Shown: one piece after another, positions 41,140-50,539 of the stretch
Layout: each line of letters opens with the position of its first letter
How positions within the stretch are numbered: the first letter of the stretch is position 1
Assembly (NCBI GenBank): GCA_031549345.1
Contig: JAVBPY010000006.1
Span: forward strand, 1-64,000
DNA: 64,000 nucleotides
DNA from: CASFRF01 sp031549345
GTDB lineage: Bacteria > Verrucomicrobiota > Lentisphaeria > Victivallales > Victivallaceae
Reading direction: 5' to 3'
Notes under the pieces: model-generated
Told to the model about the DNA's origin: nothing
Databases searched by the model: none
What the model saw: only the letters and a program-made list of their open reading frames with translations
Program-made: the position numbers and the translations under genes

Positions 41140-42881
41140 CCCGGGGGCATGCTGCGAACACCGGCACGGTAGTGGGGGTCAACGGCAATATGCTGACCGT
41201 CGCCTTTGCCGGAAAAGTTACCCAGAACGAAGTGGCGTTTGCGCAAATCGGCGACGAGCAACTCAAATGCGAGGTGATCCGCGTCCGCGATGGCCGTGCC
41301 GATTTGCAGAGCTTCGAGAGCACCAACGGTCTTAAGATCGGCGATGCGGTCCGTTTTACCGGAGAGCTTCTCTCCGTTGAACTCGGGCCCGGGCTTCTCA
41401 CGCAGGTTTTCGACGGGCTCCAGAATCCGCTGCCGCAACTGGCGGAGAAATCGGGATTCTTCCTGAAGCGCGGATTGTACCTGAACGCGCTCGACCGCGA
41501 ACGGGAGTGGGAGTTCACGCCTTTGGCAAAGAAGGGGGACGTCCTCCGCGCGGGGGATCGGATCGGCTATGTTCCGGAAGGAATTTTCAAACATTATATT
41601 TTTGTTCCTTTGGCCTGGCGCGGCGAGTGGACGCTTGAAACGCTCCGGGAGAAAGGCAATTACAAACTGGAAGATACGCTGGCTGAAGTCAAGAACGAAC
41701 GGGGCGAAAAGGCTGTCGTTACCATGGTGCAGCGCTGGCCGGTCAAGATTCCGATCTCCGACTACGCGGAAAAAATCCTGCCGACCGAGCCGTTGATTAC
41801 TTGCCAGCGGATCATCGATACATTCTTTCCCGTCGCGGTAGGCGGCACATTCTGTACCCCCGGTCCGTTCGGGGCGGGCAAGACGGTCCTCCAGCACGCG
41901 ATCAGCCAATATGCGGAAGCGGACGTCGTGATTGTCGCGGCCTGCGGCGAGCGCGCGGGGGAAGTAGTGGAGATTCTGCGCGAGTTTCCGCACCTGAAGG
42001 ACCCGCGCACGGGCAAAACCCTGATCGACCGTTCGATTATTATCTGCAACACAAGCAGCATGCCCGTGGCCGCGCGCGAGGCGTCGGTGTACACCGCCGT
42101 TACGCTTGCGGAATATTACCGGCAAATGGGGTTGAACACGCTTCTTTTGGCCGACTCCACCAGCCGCTGGGCGCAGGCCTTGCGCGAAATGTCCGGCCGC
42201 TTGGAGGAAATCCCCGGCGAAGAAGCGTTCCCCGCCTACCTTGAGTCTTTGATCGCAAGTTTTTACGAGCGCGCCGGCTTGGTTCGGCTCCGCTCCGGCG
42301 ATATCGGCAGCGTAACCATTGGCGGCGCCGTCAGCCCGGCGGGAGGAAACTTCGAGGAACCGGTAACGCAGGCGACGCTGAAGGTCGCGGGGTGTTTCCT
42401 GGGCCTTTCGCGCGAGCGTTCGGACGCGCGCCGCTTCCCTTCCATTCACCCGCTCGATTCCTGGAGTAAATACTCCGGAGTAACGGACGCCGGGCAAGTG
42501 GAGCTGGGGCGCTCCATCCTCAGGCAGGGATCGGAAGTCAACCAGATGATGAAGGTCATCGGCGAAGAAGGCACAGCGCTGGAAGATTTCGTGATTTATC
42601 TTAAAAGCGAATTCCTGGACTACGTGTATTTGCAGCAGAATACCTTTGACGCGGTGGACGGCGCGACGAACGCGGAGCGCCAGCAGTATGTTTTCGCCCG
42701 TGTGGCGGGTGTTCTCGGCACGGACTTCGAATTTGCCGACCGCGATGCCGCCCGGCGGTATTTCCTGGATTTGCGGCAGCTTTTCCTGGACTGGAACTAC
42801 CTCGTGTTCGGGAAGGACGATTTCAAGAAGCAGGAAAAAGCGATCGACGCCAAAATCGGGGAGTGCAAACGCCATGCGTAA
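41136..42881 (+). CDS. ntpA: V-type ATPase catalytic subunit A
   Basis: This 581-residue subunit hydrolyses or makes ATP. It has the N-terminal beta-barrel (TVVGVNGNMLTVAFAG), the A-specific bulge region, the P-loop GPFGAGKT with the typical A-subunit spelling, ACGERAGEVVEIL with the catalytic Glu, ADSTSRWAQALREMSGRLEE and FPSIHPLDSWSKY. It overlaps subunit E by 4 bases and subunit B by 8. Direction of work (proton or sodium pump versus synthase) cannot be told without the K subunit, which is not in the window. Confidence 0.95.
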   Translation: MTRGHAANTGTVVGVNGNMLTVAFAGKVTQNEVAFAQIGDEQLKCEVIRVRDGRADLQSFESTNGLKIGDAVRFTGELLSVELGPGLLTQVFDGLQNPLPQLAEKSGFFLKRGLYLNALDREREWEFTPLAKKGDVLRAGDRIGYVPEGIFKHYIFVPLAWRGEWTLETLREKGNYKLEDTLAEVKNERGEKAVVTMVQRWPVKIPISDYAEKILPTEPLITCQRIIDTFFPVAVGGTFCTPGPFGAGKTVLQHAISQYAEADVVIVAACGERAGEVVEILREFPHLKDPRTGKTLIDRSIIICNTSSMPVAAREASVYTAVTLAEYYRQMGLNTLLLADSTSRWAQALREMSGRLEEIPGEEAFPAYLESLIASFYERAGLVRLRSGDIGSVTIGGAVSPAGGNFEEPVTQATLKVAGCFLGLSRERSDARRFPSIHPLDSWSKYSGVTDAGQVELGRSILRQGSEVNQMMKVIGEEGTALEDFVIYLKSEFLDYVYLQQNTFDAVDGATNAERQQYVFARVAGVLGTDFEFADRDAARRYFLDLRQLFLDWNYLVFGKDDFKKQEKAIDAKIGECKRHA

Positions 42882-44190
42882 GGTATACCATAAAATCAAC
42901 CGCATCGCCGGAAACGTGATCACCGTCGAGGCCGAAGACGTGTCTTACAACGAACTTGCGGAAGTGTCCGGCGCGCGCGGGACCTCGCTCGCGCAGGTGA
43001 TTCGCCTGCAGGACGAGCTTGTTTCGTTGCAGGTTTTCGCAGGGAGCCGCGGCGTGAGCACCGGAGACCAGGTACGTTTTCTGGGGCGGCCGATGCAGAT
43101 TTCCAGCTCTGAAAATCTGCTGGGGCGCGTTTTCAACGGGCGCGGCGCGGCGCGCGACGGCCGGCCGGAACTTGGCGACGACCTGATTGAAATCGGCGGC
43201 CCTTCGGTCAATCCCTCCAAGCGTGTGATGCCCCGGAACATGATCCGGACCGGCATTCCGATGATCGACGTGTTCAATACCCTTGTCGAATCCCAGAAGC
43301 TGCCGATTTTCTCCATCGCGGGAGAGCCGTACAACCAGCTCCTGGCGCGCATCGCGCTCCAGGCGGAGGTGGACGTGATTGTCCTGGGCGGCATGGGACT
43401 CAAGTACGACGATTACTTGTATTTGCGGAATACTCTTGAGGAGCAGGGCGCTCTGTCGCGTTCGGTTCTTTTTGTGCACACCGCCGCCGATCCGGTGGTG
43501 GAGTGTCTGATGGTTCCGGATATGGCGCTTGCGGTTGCCGAATCCTATGCGCTTGCCGGCAAACGCGTACTGGCGCTCCTTACGGATATGACGAACTTTG
43601 CGGACGCCCTCAAGGAAATCGCCATCACCATGGAACAGATTCCCTCAAACCGCGGTTATCCGGGGGATTTGTACAGCCAATTGGCCAGCCGTTATGAAAA
43701 AGCCGTGGACTTCGATGGAGCGGGTTCCATCACCATTCTGGCGGTAACCACCATGCCGGGCGACGATGTAACCCATCCGGTGCCGGACAACACGGGGTAT
43801 ATCACCGAAGGGCAATTTTATTTGCGCTACGGGCGCATCGAACCGTTCGGTTCCTTAAGCCGCCTCAAGCAGCAGGTAAATGGCAAGACCCGCGAGGATC
43901 ACCGTGCGATCATGGACTCGATGATCCGACTGTATTCCGACTACCGAAGTTCGCTCGAAAAACAGAGCATGGGATTCCAGATGAGCGCGTGGGATAAAAA
44001 GCTTTTGAAATACGGCAAGTTGTTCGAATCGCGCATGATGGATCTTTCCGTCAACATCGGCTTGGAGCCCGCGTTGGATTTGGGGTGGAAGACCCTGGCG
44101 GAGTGCTTCGACAAAAACGAGATCGGCATCAAGACCGACCTGGTGAACAAGTTCTGGCCCAAAGAAAAAGCCAACCCGGAAAAAAAGTAA
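42874..44190 (+). CDS. ntpB: V-type ATPase regulatory subunit B
   Basis: This 438-residue subunit has the beta-barrel (GNVITVEAEDVSYNELAEVS), LLGRVFNGRGAARDG, the segment PIFSIAGEPYNQLLARIALQ where catalytic subunits carry a P-loop (absent here, as expected for B), MTNFADALKEIA, YPGDLYSQLASRYEKA and YITEGQFYLRYGRIEPFGSL. ATG 42874 lies within the end of subunit A. After it the usual D, I and K genes do not follow; a ClC channel gene begins 20 bases later. Confidence 0.95.
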   Translation: MRKVYHKINRIAGNVITVEAEDVSYNELAEVSGARGTSLAQVIRLQDELVSLQVFAGSRGVSTGDQVRFLGRPMQISSSENLLGRVFNGRGAARDGRPELGDDLIEIGGPSVNPSKRVMPRNMIRTGIPMIDVFNTLVESQKLPIFSIAGEPYNQLLARIALQAEVDVIVLGGMGLKYDDYLYLRNTLEEQGALSRSVLFVHTAADPVVECLMVPDMALAVAESYALAGKRVLALLTDMTNFADALKEIAITMEQIPSNRGYPGDLYSQLASRYEKAVDFDGAGSITILAVTTMPGDDVTHPVPDNTGYITEGQFYLRYGRIEPFGSLSRLKQQVNGKTREDHRAIMDSMIRLYSDYRSSLEKQSMGFQMSAWDKKLLKYGKLFESRMMDLSVNIGLEPALDLGWKTLAECFDKNEIGIKTDLVNKFWPKEKANPEKK

Positions 44191-44209
44191 GGGTGCCGCG
44201 CGTAGACCG

Positions 44210-45598
44210 ATGGGCATGAAGAAGCATTTTTTCGAAGAGGTTGTCCTCTTCGTCAGCATCGTCAAGTGGATGACGCTTGCGACGCTTGTCGGCATGACGG
44301 TCGGCGCTTGTATTGCGCTTTTTTTGTATGTCCTGGAGCTTGGTCTTAACAACTGGCGCTGGAAATACGAGCACTTTTATTACTTCATCCCCCTGGCGAT
44401 CCTTGCGAGCGCCATGCTGATGAAATATTTCGCCCGTTCCGGCGAAGGACACGGGACGGAAAAAGTGATCGAGGCCGTGCACAAACGATCCGGGCGTATG
44501 GATGCCGGCTTGATCCCCGTCAAACTTCTCGCCACCGTCATCACGCTTGTCGGCGGCGGTTCGGCGGGGAAAGAAGGGCCGAGCGCCATGCTCGGCGCGG
44601 GCATCGGCTCGTTGACCAGCGACCTCCTCCGGCTTTCGGACCGCGACCGTAAAAAGGTTACGATCTGTGGCGTGAGCGCGGGGTTTGCTGCGGTGTTCGG
44701 CACGCCTGTGGCGGGGGCGCTTTTTGCCGTGGAGGTGTTGGTTCTGGGGGTGTTGTTCCACGAAATCCTTTTACCGTCGCTGGTTTCGTCGGTGGTGGGG
44801 TTCCAGACGACGAAGTATCTCGGGCAGGTTTACCGTTACGAGAGCATCCATGTGGTCGACCAGTTTTCCCCGGCGCTCTTTTTACAGGCGGCGCTCGCGG
44901 GGCTTTTCCTCGCGATGGTGGGATACCTTTTTATTGAGATGCTGCGTTTGGCCGACGCCGTGTACCGTCGTTTTCACGAAAGACGGATATGGAGGGCGTT
45001 GCTCGGCGGCGCGATTCTCGTCGCCGTGGCCCGGTTCGTTTCCAGCGATTTCTGCGGGTTGGGCGTGCCGATCATCGAAGCGACGATCCGCGGCAGCGGG
45101 GTCCCCGAAACATGGTTCCTCTGGAAAATGTTCACCACGTCGGTTACAATGGGCGCGGGGGGCGTGGGGGGAATTCTGACGCCGATCACCTTCATCGGCG
45201 CAACGGCGGGGAGCGCGTTTGCGCAGATTTTTCAGCTGGATCTTTCCGTTTTTGCGGGGATCGGGCTGGTGGCGTTGCTTGCGGGGTGCACCAATACGCC
45301 GATCGCCAGTACGATTATGGCGATTGAACTTTTCGGTCCGGACATCAGCGCTTATGCGGCCATCGCCTGTGTGGTGTGCTACATCGCCATCGGCCACCGG
45401 AGCGTGTACCCGACGCAGATATTGGGCGCGGCCAAGAGTCCCTCGCTGATGCCGCCTTTGATGCGGTCGCTGGATCGCGTCGCCTCCGTGGAGGTGGAGC
45501 CGGAAACAAAGAAACAATTGGTGCGCTACGAACGTCTGTACCGCTACGGGCGGCGTGCTCTCCGTTCCAGGTTACGTAAAAAAGGAAAATCCGAATGA
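44210..45598 (+). CDS. ClC-family chloride channel/antiporter
   Basis: This 462-residue membrane protein shows ClC motifs: GGGSAGKEGPSAMLGAG with the gating Glu in GKEGP, GVSAGFAAVFGTPVAGALFA, and GGVGGILTPITFIGATAGSA. About ten hydrophobic segments are visible. It moves chloride, with or without proton exchange. It follows subunit B by 20 bases on the same strand, so it may be co-expressed with the V-ATPase and supply counter-ion flow for the pump. The cytoplasmic CBS domains of larger ClC proteins are missing. An in-frame ATG at 44216 is an alternative start. The stop overlaps the next gene (ATGA). Confidence 0.9.
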   Translation: MGMKKHFFEEVVLFVSIVKWMTLATLVGMTVGACIALFLYVLELGLNNWRWKYEHFYYFIPLAILASAMLMKYFARSGEGHGTEKVIEAVHKRSGRMDAGLIPVKLLATVITLVGGGSAGKEGPSAMLGAGIGSLTSDLLRLSDRDRKKVTICGVSAGFAAVFGTPVAGALFAVEVLVLGVLFHEILLPSLVSSVVGFQTTKYLGQVYRYESIHVVDQFSPALFLQAALAGLFLAMVGYLFIEMLRLADAVYRRFHERRIWRALLGGAILVAVARFVSSDFCGLGVPIIEATIRGSGVPETWFLWKMFTTSVTMGAGGVGGILTPITFIGATAGSAFAQIFQLDLSVFAGIGLVALLAGCTNTPIASTIMAIELFGPDISAYAAIACVVCYIAIGHRSVYPTQILGAAKSPSLMPPLMRSLDRVASVEVEPETKKQLVRYERLYRYGRRALRSRLRKKGKSE

Positions 45599-47796
45599 TT
45601 AACTTCCTCCCCTTCTGGTCGATCAACGGAGCGCTCGACCTTGATCGCCTTTGCGTACAACTTGCGCAATTCCAAGAAAATGGCTTTAATGGGGTGGTGT
45701 TCCAGCCGCGCCGTTACCCGCGTCGTCCGGATTATCTCGGCCCTGAATACATGAAAATTGTTTCGGATTTGATTTTGGAGGCGAAACGTCTTGGGATGCG
45801 TTTTTGGCTTTACGACGAAAATGGCTGGCCTTCGGGGACGGCCGACGGCGAAATTCTCCGCCGCCACCCGGATTGGGCGACGCTCCGGTTGGATTTGTCG
45901 TACGAGGAACACGCGGACGCGGTGCTTTCCTTCACCGCGCCGGACGGACGCTCCGCCTGGCTGTACCCGCAGACGGTGGCGGGCGTCGATCCGTTTCATC
46001 CGGAAGGGTGCCGTCTTTTCATCGAGCTCGTGCACGAGCGTTACCGCAAAGAGCTGGCACCGGAAGCATTTGAGTACGTCGAGGCCTTTTTTGCCGACGA
46101 ACCGGAGTCGGGCGCTTCCTGGGAACCCATGCCGAAACATGGCGGCGTGCCGTGGTCGGAACACCTCGCTTCCGCATTGGGCGCGGGGGCGTTGGAAAAA
46201 TTGCCGCTCTTGTTTTTCGACGCTCCCGGCGCCGCGGAATTCCGGGTGCACTATTACCAGACGATGACCGATGTGTTGGAACGGAACTTTTTCCGTCCCT
46301 ATCGCGCCTGGTGCGACAAATACGGGAAATATTTTACGGCACACATCAAGGGGGAGGAGCATCCGTGTTTTCAGCTCCCCCTCGTCGGTTCCAACACGCG
46401 CATCCAGCGAAGCCTCTCCATGCCCGGATTGGACGCGCTGGAACGTTTTCCGGGGAATCACTTTTTCCCGACGCAGGTGGCTTCGGCCGCACGGCAGTTC
46501 GGCGACGGGCGCTGCATGGCCGAGGCCTTCGGCGGCTCCGGTTGGGGGATTCTGCCGCGCGACCTGGAGCGTTACGTTCTGTGGCTTGCCCGTTGCGGCG
46601 TAACGGATTTTGTGATGCATCTTGCCCATTATGAAATGGATACGGCGGCAATTCGCGACTGGCCGCCGTCGCAGCCACTGGATTTGCCGTGGCGCGGGGC
46701 ATATGGCGAAGTGTTGAAGCGCATCAAAGAAACGCTGGCGGTGGAAACGCATCCGCGCCGCCGTTTGCTGGTTGTCCCCTACCGCGAATTCATGACGCGT
46801 TACCGCCTTCCGGAATTCTTGCGGATGAATATCCACGACGGCGACGATTTCGCCATGACGGAGGCGGGCCGCCTGAACGCAGCCCTCCTTGTGTGGGTGG
46901 AAGCCGAGTACGCCCGCCACCCCGATTTTGATATCACCGACGACAGGACGTGGGAGGAAGAAGGCCAAATGCTCTCCGGCGGCCGCTGCCGCCTGGGAAA
47001 AATGGAATACGCTGAACTGTTGTTCTTTACGCCTCCCATTGAGCCGCTGTGGGCGTTATGCGAAGCTCCCGATAATTCGCTTTTGCTGGAGCCGGCGGAT
47101 GACTCCACGCAGACACGGCATCATGCACACTGGAAAATGGCCGATCCGGCGCTCCCCTGCCGCCTTGTGTTTGCCGATGCGGCAAGCGACGTGCGCGTCA
47201 ACGGCGTGCTCTGTTCCGGCGGGTTGATTCCCCCCGGGACGCTTAAGGAAGAAAATACGTTGGAATTTCGGACGTCCGCCCCGATTTTTCGTCCATTCGT
47301 TTATGTCCGGGGGGCGTTTTCCGTGCGAAATACGGAAGGAACATTTGTCCTGGGCGCGGTCGATTTTTCACCCTCCGGCGATCTTGCCGCAGCGGGGTGG
47401 CCATTCCTGGATGCTCCGCTCCGCGCCCGCGCGGCGTTTCATCTGCCTCCGGGAACGCGCCATGTTACGCTGCTTGGCATTGGGGGGAGCGCGGCGCGTC
47501 TGGCGTGCGGCGGCGTTTGCACGGCGTGGTGCTGGGGGCCGGAGTGGGACGTGGAGCTCCCCGAGGGCTTCCCGCTTTCCGGAGAGCTGGAAATAGAGCT
47601 CGCCCCTTCCGGGTTCAACCATTTCGGGCCGCACCACTACATCTACGGCGATGCCAAAGTCATCAGCCCCGGGCAGATGGTCGGCGAACGCAATTTCGCG
47701 GAACCGGCGGACGCGCCGGAGAAAATTCACGACGGCGCGTGGCGTTTTATTCCGTTTATGCTTCCGTGGGGGCTTTTGCCCGCACCCAGAGCATAG
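45595..47796 (+). CDS. GH106-like glycoside hydrolase
   Basis: The 733-residue protein opens with a TIM-barrel start (FLPFWSINGALDLDRL, FNGVVFQPRRYPR) and has WLYDENGWPSG (residues 71-81) and CMAEAFGGSGWGILPRDLER with Glu310, followed by GVTDFVMHLAHYEMD and the DWPPSQP segment. These are close to motifs of GH106-type rhamnosidases and related barrel hydrolases. Beta-rich domains fill the C-terminal third. No signal peptide is present, so it probably acts in the cytoplasm on imported oligosaccharides. The ATG overlaps the ClC stop. Its 3' end overlaps the convergent gene at 47756 by 41 bases. Substrate unknown. Confidence 0.72.
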   Translation: MINFLPFWSINGALDLDRLCVQLAQFQENGFNGVVFQPRRYPRRPDYLGPEYMKIVSDLILEAKRLGMRFWLYDENGWPSGTADGEILRRHPDWATLRLDLSYEEHADAVLSFTAPDGRSAWLYPQTVAGVDPFHPEGCRLFIELVHERYRKELAPEAFEYVEAFFADEPESGASWEPMPKHGGVPWSEHLASALGAGALEKLPLLFFDAPGAAEFRVHYYQTMTDVLERNFFRPYRAWCDKYGKYFTAHIKGEEHPCFQLPLVGSNTRIQRSLSMPGLDALERFPGNHFFPTQVASAARQFGDGRCMAEAFGGSGWGILPRDLERYVLWLARCGVTDFVMHLAHYEMDTAAIRDWPPSQPLDLPWRGAYGEVLKRIKETLAVETHPRRRLLVVPYREFMTRYRLPEFLRMNIHDGDDFAMTEAGRLNAALLVWVEAEYARHPDFDITDDRTWEEEGQMLSGGRCRLGKMEYAELLFFTPPIEPLWALCEAPDNSLLLEPADDSTQTRHHAHWKMADPALPCRLVFADAASDVRVNGVLCSGGLIPPGTLKEENTLEFRTSAPIFRPFVYVRGAFSVRNTEGTFVLGAVDFSPSGDLAAAGWPFLDAPLRARAAFHLPPGTRHVTLLGIGGSAARLACGGVCTAWCWGPEWDVELPEGFPLSGELEIELAPSGFNHFGPHHYIYGDAKVISPGQMVGERNFAEPADAPEKIHDGAWRFIPFMLPWGLLPAPRA

Positions 47797-49903
47797 CGCG
47801 GCCGGGAGCGAGGGCGGGATCATTTTCCCGTTCTCCTGTTGCCAGGTTGATGCCCGATAATTCACTGATTTTTGCCGCGCAATCGCCGAAATTTGCTCCG
47901 AAAACGAACGTTTCCTCCGCGCCGGATATTTCGACGATGCGGAGGTTTTCGCCGCTTTCGATCCGCCGGAAACGGTACGCGGCGTTGCCGATGATTGCCG
48001 CTGTTCCGGTGTCGGCGAGAATTTCTCCCGCTTTCCGGCGGGTGTTTTTATAAAAATCCCCGCAAACGACATCCGCGCGGAGGGAATGCAACGTGCGCCC
48101 TTCCGGGTTGTTGTTGTGGATATTCTGCCGCGCCGGACGGCGGAGTTTGAGGCCGTCCGCTCCATAAAGGAGGCGCAGCGTCAAGGCGTCGTCCACCGTG
48201 ATCGCGTTGCCGAGATCGATGCACTCGTCTTCGGCGGGCGGCGGGAGTTCCCGTTCGAACGTTTCGGTGCGGACACGTCGCGGGTGTTTTGAGCGCACAT
48301 CGTCGGGAATGAGGAAGTGGATGGTTTCGATTTCGTCGAATGTCGCTTCCTTGAGGACTTTTACTTGTTCCAGGACAAGGAGCGTGCGCCCATCCGGGAG
48401 CGCGGCTACGGCGGAGCGACTTTGCGCCACGGCGTATTTCCCTTCGCCTTCCCCATAGGGGAGAATTTCGCTCCACTCGGTCGTGCCTGCGTTGACAAAT
48501 CCGCCGGGAAACGCGCAATGCCACGCATCGGCAACGCGAGGCATTTCCCGGTGCAGTTTCAGCGCGCTAAAAAAGTTTCCCTGCCACTCCGCGAGGTCGC
48601 TCCGGCCGGCGGGCAGCGCCAACGCGACCGGACCCTGTGCGCCGGCGCGGACGCACGAACGTATGGCATGTTTGTCGCGAATGAGATCCGCGGTGTGGAA
48701 ATCATCGCTCCAGAAGGGGGTGAACGCGGGCGGAGTCGCCTCCATGGGCGCGTCCGTGTTCCGCCGCACCCATGCGCCGAGCGAAAGGATAAGGAAAGGG
48801 TCCGATTCCAATCGGCAGTAGTAGTAATAGCTTTGTTCTCGAAGCGGTGCGAGGCGTTTTCCATAGAAACTTCCGTCGGAATTTTCCGCTTGCTCCTCTT
48901 CGAGAAGACGCAGATAGCCTGCTTCCAGCGCCGCCGCCTCCCCGTCACCGAACGCGTCCTGGGCGAGGAGGTACATCGGAAGCGCGTAACACTGGCAATA
49001 GCAACGGCGCGCGCGTGTGTCCCCGCCGATTCGGAGGAGGCGGCCGTCGGCAAAACAGAAGTTTCGCACGGCTTTCCAGAGCTCGGCGGCGTGGAGGAAC
49101 GCTTCGGGCGGTGTTGCCTTTTTGTATTGAAAATGGAGCATCGCGAGGTTCGAGAGGACGATGACGCTGTATCCCACGTTCATATAGCCGTGATGATCAA
49201 GTGAAAACGTCGGCAGAAACTGTCCGCCCACATGCCATTCGCGGAGCGGTTTTCCGTGAAACATGGTTTCATTCTTCGCGTCCGCTTCCAGGGAGATGCT
49301 GTTCAATAGAAATGACGTCGCCCGTTCCCGGTAGGCCGTTGCGCGGGGAAGCTCCGGGAAAAGCGTCGCCACACGGAAGAGGAAGGAGCCGTTCCAGAGG
49401 TTCGATTCGGGGCGGTTGCGTCCCGAGCGGCCGTCGGGATCGGCGGCGACTTCGTATTCGTCGAGGAGCCAATCCGCTTCGACGCGATGCAATTCGCGCA
49501 AGGCGTGTTCTTCTTTATCCGTCAAATGGTTCCGGAGTAGTTCGAGCGCATGTCCGGCGCGTTCCAACCCGAGGACGGAAATCCATGTTTTCCCCCAGCG
49601 GCCCCCGTCCGTCGCGGGCGTGTCCCCGGTGCAGTGTGTGGCCAACGCATAGCGGAAAAGGGCCAGCGCCGTTTCCATAAGTTCTTCGCGATGGAAGCCA
49701 AATTGGCGGGCGTGTTCCTCCTTTGTAGTCCCCATGACGGCGAGGGCGGCGGCGATGTTCAGGTTGCTCTGTACCGCCCAGTGGGCTGTTTCACCCGTCC
49801 CGTAATACCGCAGCCCCGGACGTGGCCCCTCGCGGATAAGGGAGGGGAGGATGTTCAAGAACAAGGCCATGCGTCGGATGTAATCGGATTCGGATGTCGC
49901 CAT
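47756..49903 (-). CDS. Toroid-plus-sandwich protein, possible polysaccharide lyase/hydrolase
   Basis: The 715-residue protein has an N-terminal helical half (about 1-370; ATDGGRWGKTWISVLGLERA, RPESNLWNGSFLFRVATLFP, LPTFSLDHHGYMNVGYSVIV) that looks like an alpha/alpha toroid. The C-terminal half is beta-rich (HFLIPDDVRSKHPRRVRTET). This layout resembles heparinase-II/III- or alginate-lyase-type enzymes, but I cannot assign a family. Tyr/His-rich strings such as DHHGYMNVGY may mark the active site. No signal peptide. It is convergent with the GH106-like gene with overlapping 3' ends, and its promoter shares the -35 box of gmhB. Confidence 0.6.
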   Translation of the reverse strand: MATSESDYIRRMALFLNILPSLIREGPRPGLRYYGTGETAHWAVQSNLNIAAALAVMGTTKEEHARQFGFHREELMETALALFRYALATHCTGDTPATDGGRWGKTWISVLGLERAGHALELLRNHLTDKEEHALRELHRVEADWLLDEYEVAADPDGRSGRNRPESNLWNGSFLFRVATLFPELPRATAYRERATSFLLNSISLEADAKNETMFHGKPLREWHVGGQFLPTFSLDHHGYMNVGYSVIVLSNLAMLHFQYKKATPPEAFLHAAELWKAVRNFCFADGRLLRIGGDTRARRCYCQCYALPMYLLAQDAFGDGEAAALEAGYLRLLEEEQAENSDGSFYGKRLAPLREQSYYYYCRLESDPFLILSLGAWVRRNTDAPMEATPPAFTPFWSDDFHTADLIRDKHAIRSCVRAGAQGPVALALPAGRSDLAEWQGNFFSALKLHREMPRVADAWHCAFPGGFVNAGTTEWSEILPYGEGEGKYAVAQSRSAVAALPDGRTLLVLEQVKVLKEATFDEIETIHFLIPDDVRSKHPRRVRTETFERELPPPAEDECIDLGNAITVDDALTLRLLYGADGLKLRRPARQNIHNNNPEGRTLHSLRADVVCGDFYKNTRRKAGEILADTGTAAIIGNAAYRFRRIESGENLRIVEISGAEETFVFGANFGDCAAKISELSGINLATGERENDPALAPGRAMLWVRAKAPTEA

Positions 49904-49923
49904 GGGAAATCTCCTTTTTGTCT

Positions 49924-49952
49924 ACTATATATCGCGAGGCACGATCTTGCAA
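49924..49952 (-). promoter_or_regulatory. Promoter of the toroid-enzyme gene, -35 shared with gmhB
   Basis: On the minus strand TTGCAA (49952-49947), 17 bases, TATAGT (49929-49924). TTGCAA is its own reverse complement and also serves as the -35 of the divergent gmhB promoter. Confidence 0.72.
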
Positions 49953-49975
49953 AAAACGTTTTCCGGATTTATAGT
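49947..49975 (+). promoter_or_regulatory. Promoter of gmhB, -35 shared with the divergent gene
   Basis: TTGCAA (49947-49952), 17 bases, TATAGT (49970-49975), only 9 bases before the ATG. The arrangement is a mirror image of the minus-strand promoter around the same palindromic -35 box. Confidence 0.72.
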
Positions 49976-49984
49976 AAAGGAAGT

Positions 49985-50539
49985 ATGAAGAACCGAGCCT
50001 GCTTCCTCGACCGCGATGGCGTGGTCAACATAGAAAAAGACTATTTGCACGATCCGGCCGAAGTGGAGTTGGAAACGGGCATCGTCGCTGCGCTCCGTCT
50101 CTTGAAGGCGGAAGGATTCCTCGCCATTGTTGTTACCAACCAGGCGGGCGTGGCGCGCGGACTGTACCCGGAAGAGGACATTCCGAAAGTCCATGCCCGC
50201 ATCCAGGAACTCCTCCGCGCGGAAGGCGTTGGGATCGACGATTTTTTTTACTGTCCCCACCATGTCGATTTCTCCGGCGCGTGCGATTGCCGGAAGCCTT
50301 TTCCCGGTATGCTTCTTGCGGCGGCGCGCAAACATCGGATCGACCTATCCAATTCCATGATGGTCGGCGATCGTGTCAGCGATCTGGAGGCGGGGATCGC
50401 CGCCGGTTGCCGGTGTTCCTATCTGGTGCGCACCGGTTACGGCGCCTCGCTTTCTTTGCCCGATGTTCCGGGTGTTGCGCGGGCGGACGACGCGCTGGAC
50501 GCGGTGGGACAATTTCTTCGCGGGGGGCAGGGGGCGTGA
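49985..50539 (+). CDS. gmhB: D-glycero-manno-heptose 1,7-bisphosphate 7-phosphatase
   Basis: This 184-residue HAD-family enzyme removes the 7-phosphate in the ADP-heptose pathway for the LPS core. Motif I is LDRDGVVN, motif II is VVTNQAG, the zinc loop is CPHHVDFSGACDCRKP, and the last motif is MVGDRVSDLEAG. The length is normal. Its presence argues for an LPS-bearing outer membrane. The ATG lies only 9 bases from the -10 box, so the mRNA leader is very short; the AAGGAAG before the ATG would lie at its very 5' end. The stop overlaps the next gene. Confidence 0.92.
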   Translation: MKNRACFLDRDGVVNIEKDYLHDPAEVELETGIVAALRLLKAEGFLAIVVTNQAGVARGLYPEEDIPKVHARIQELLRAEGVGIDDFFYCPHHVDFSGACDCRKPFPGMLLAAARKHRIDLSNSMMVGDRVSDLEAGIAAGCRCSYLVRTGYGASLSLPDVPGVARADDALDAVGQFLRGGQGA

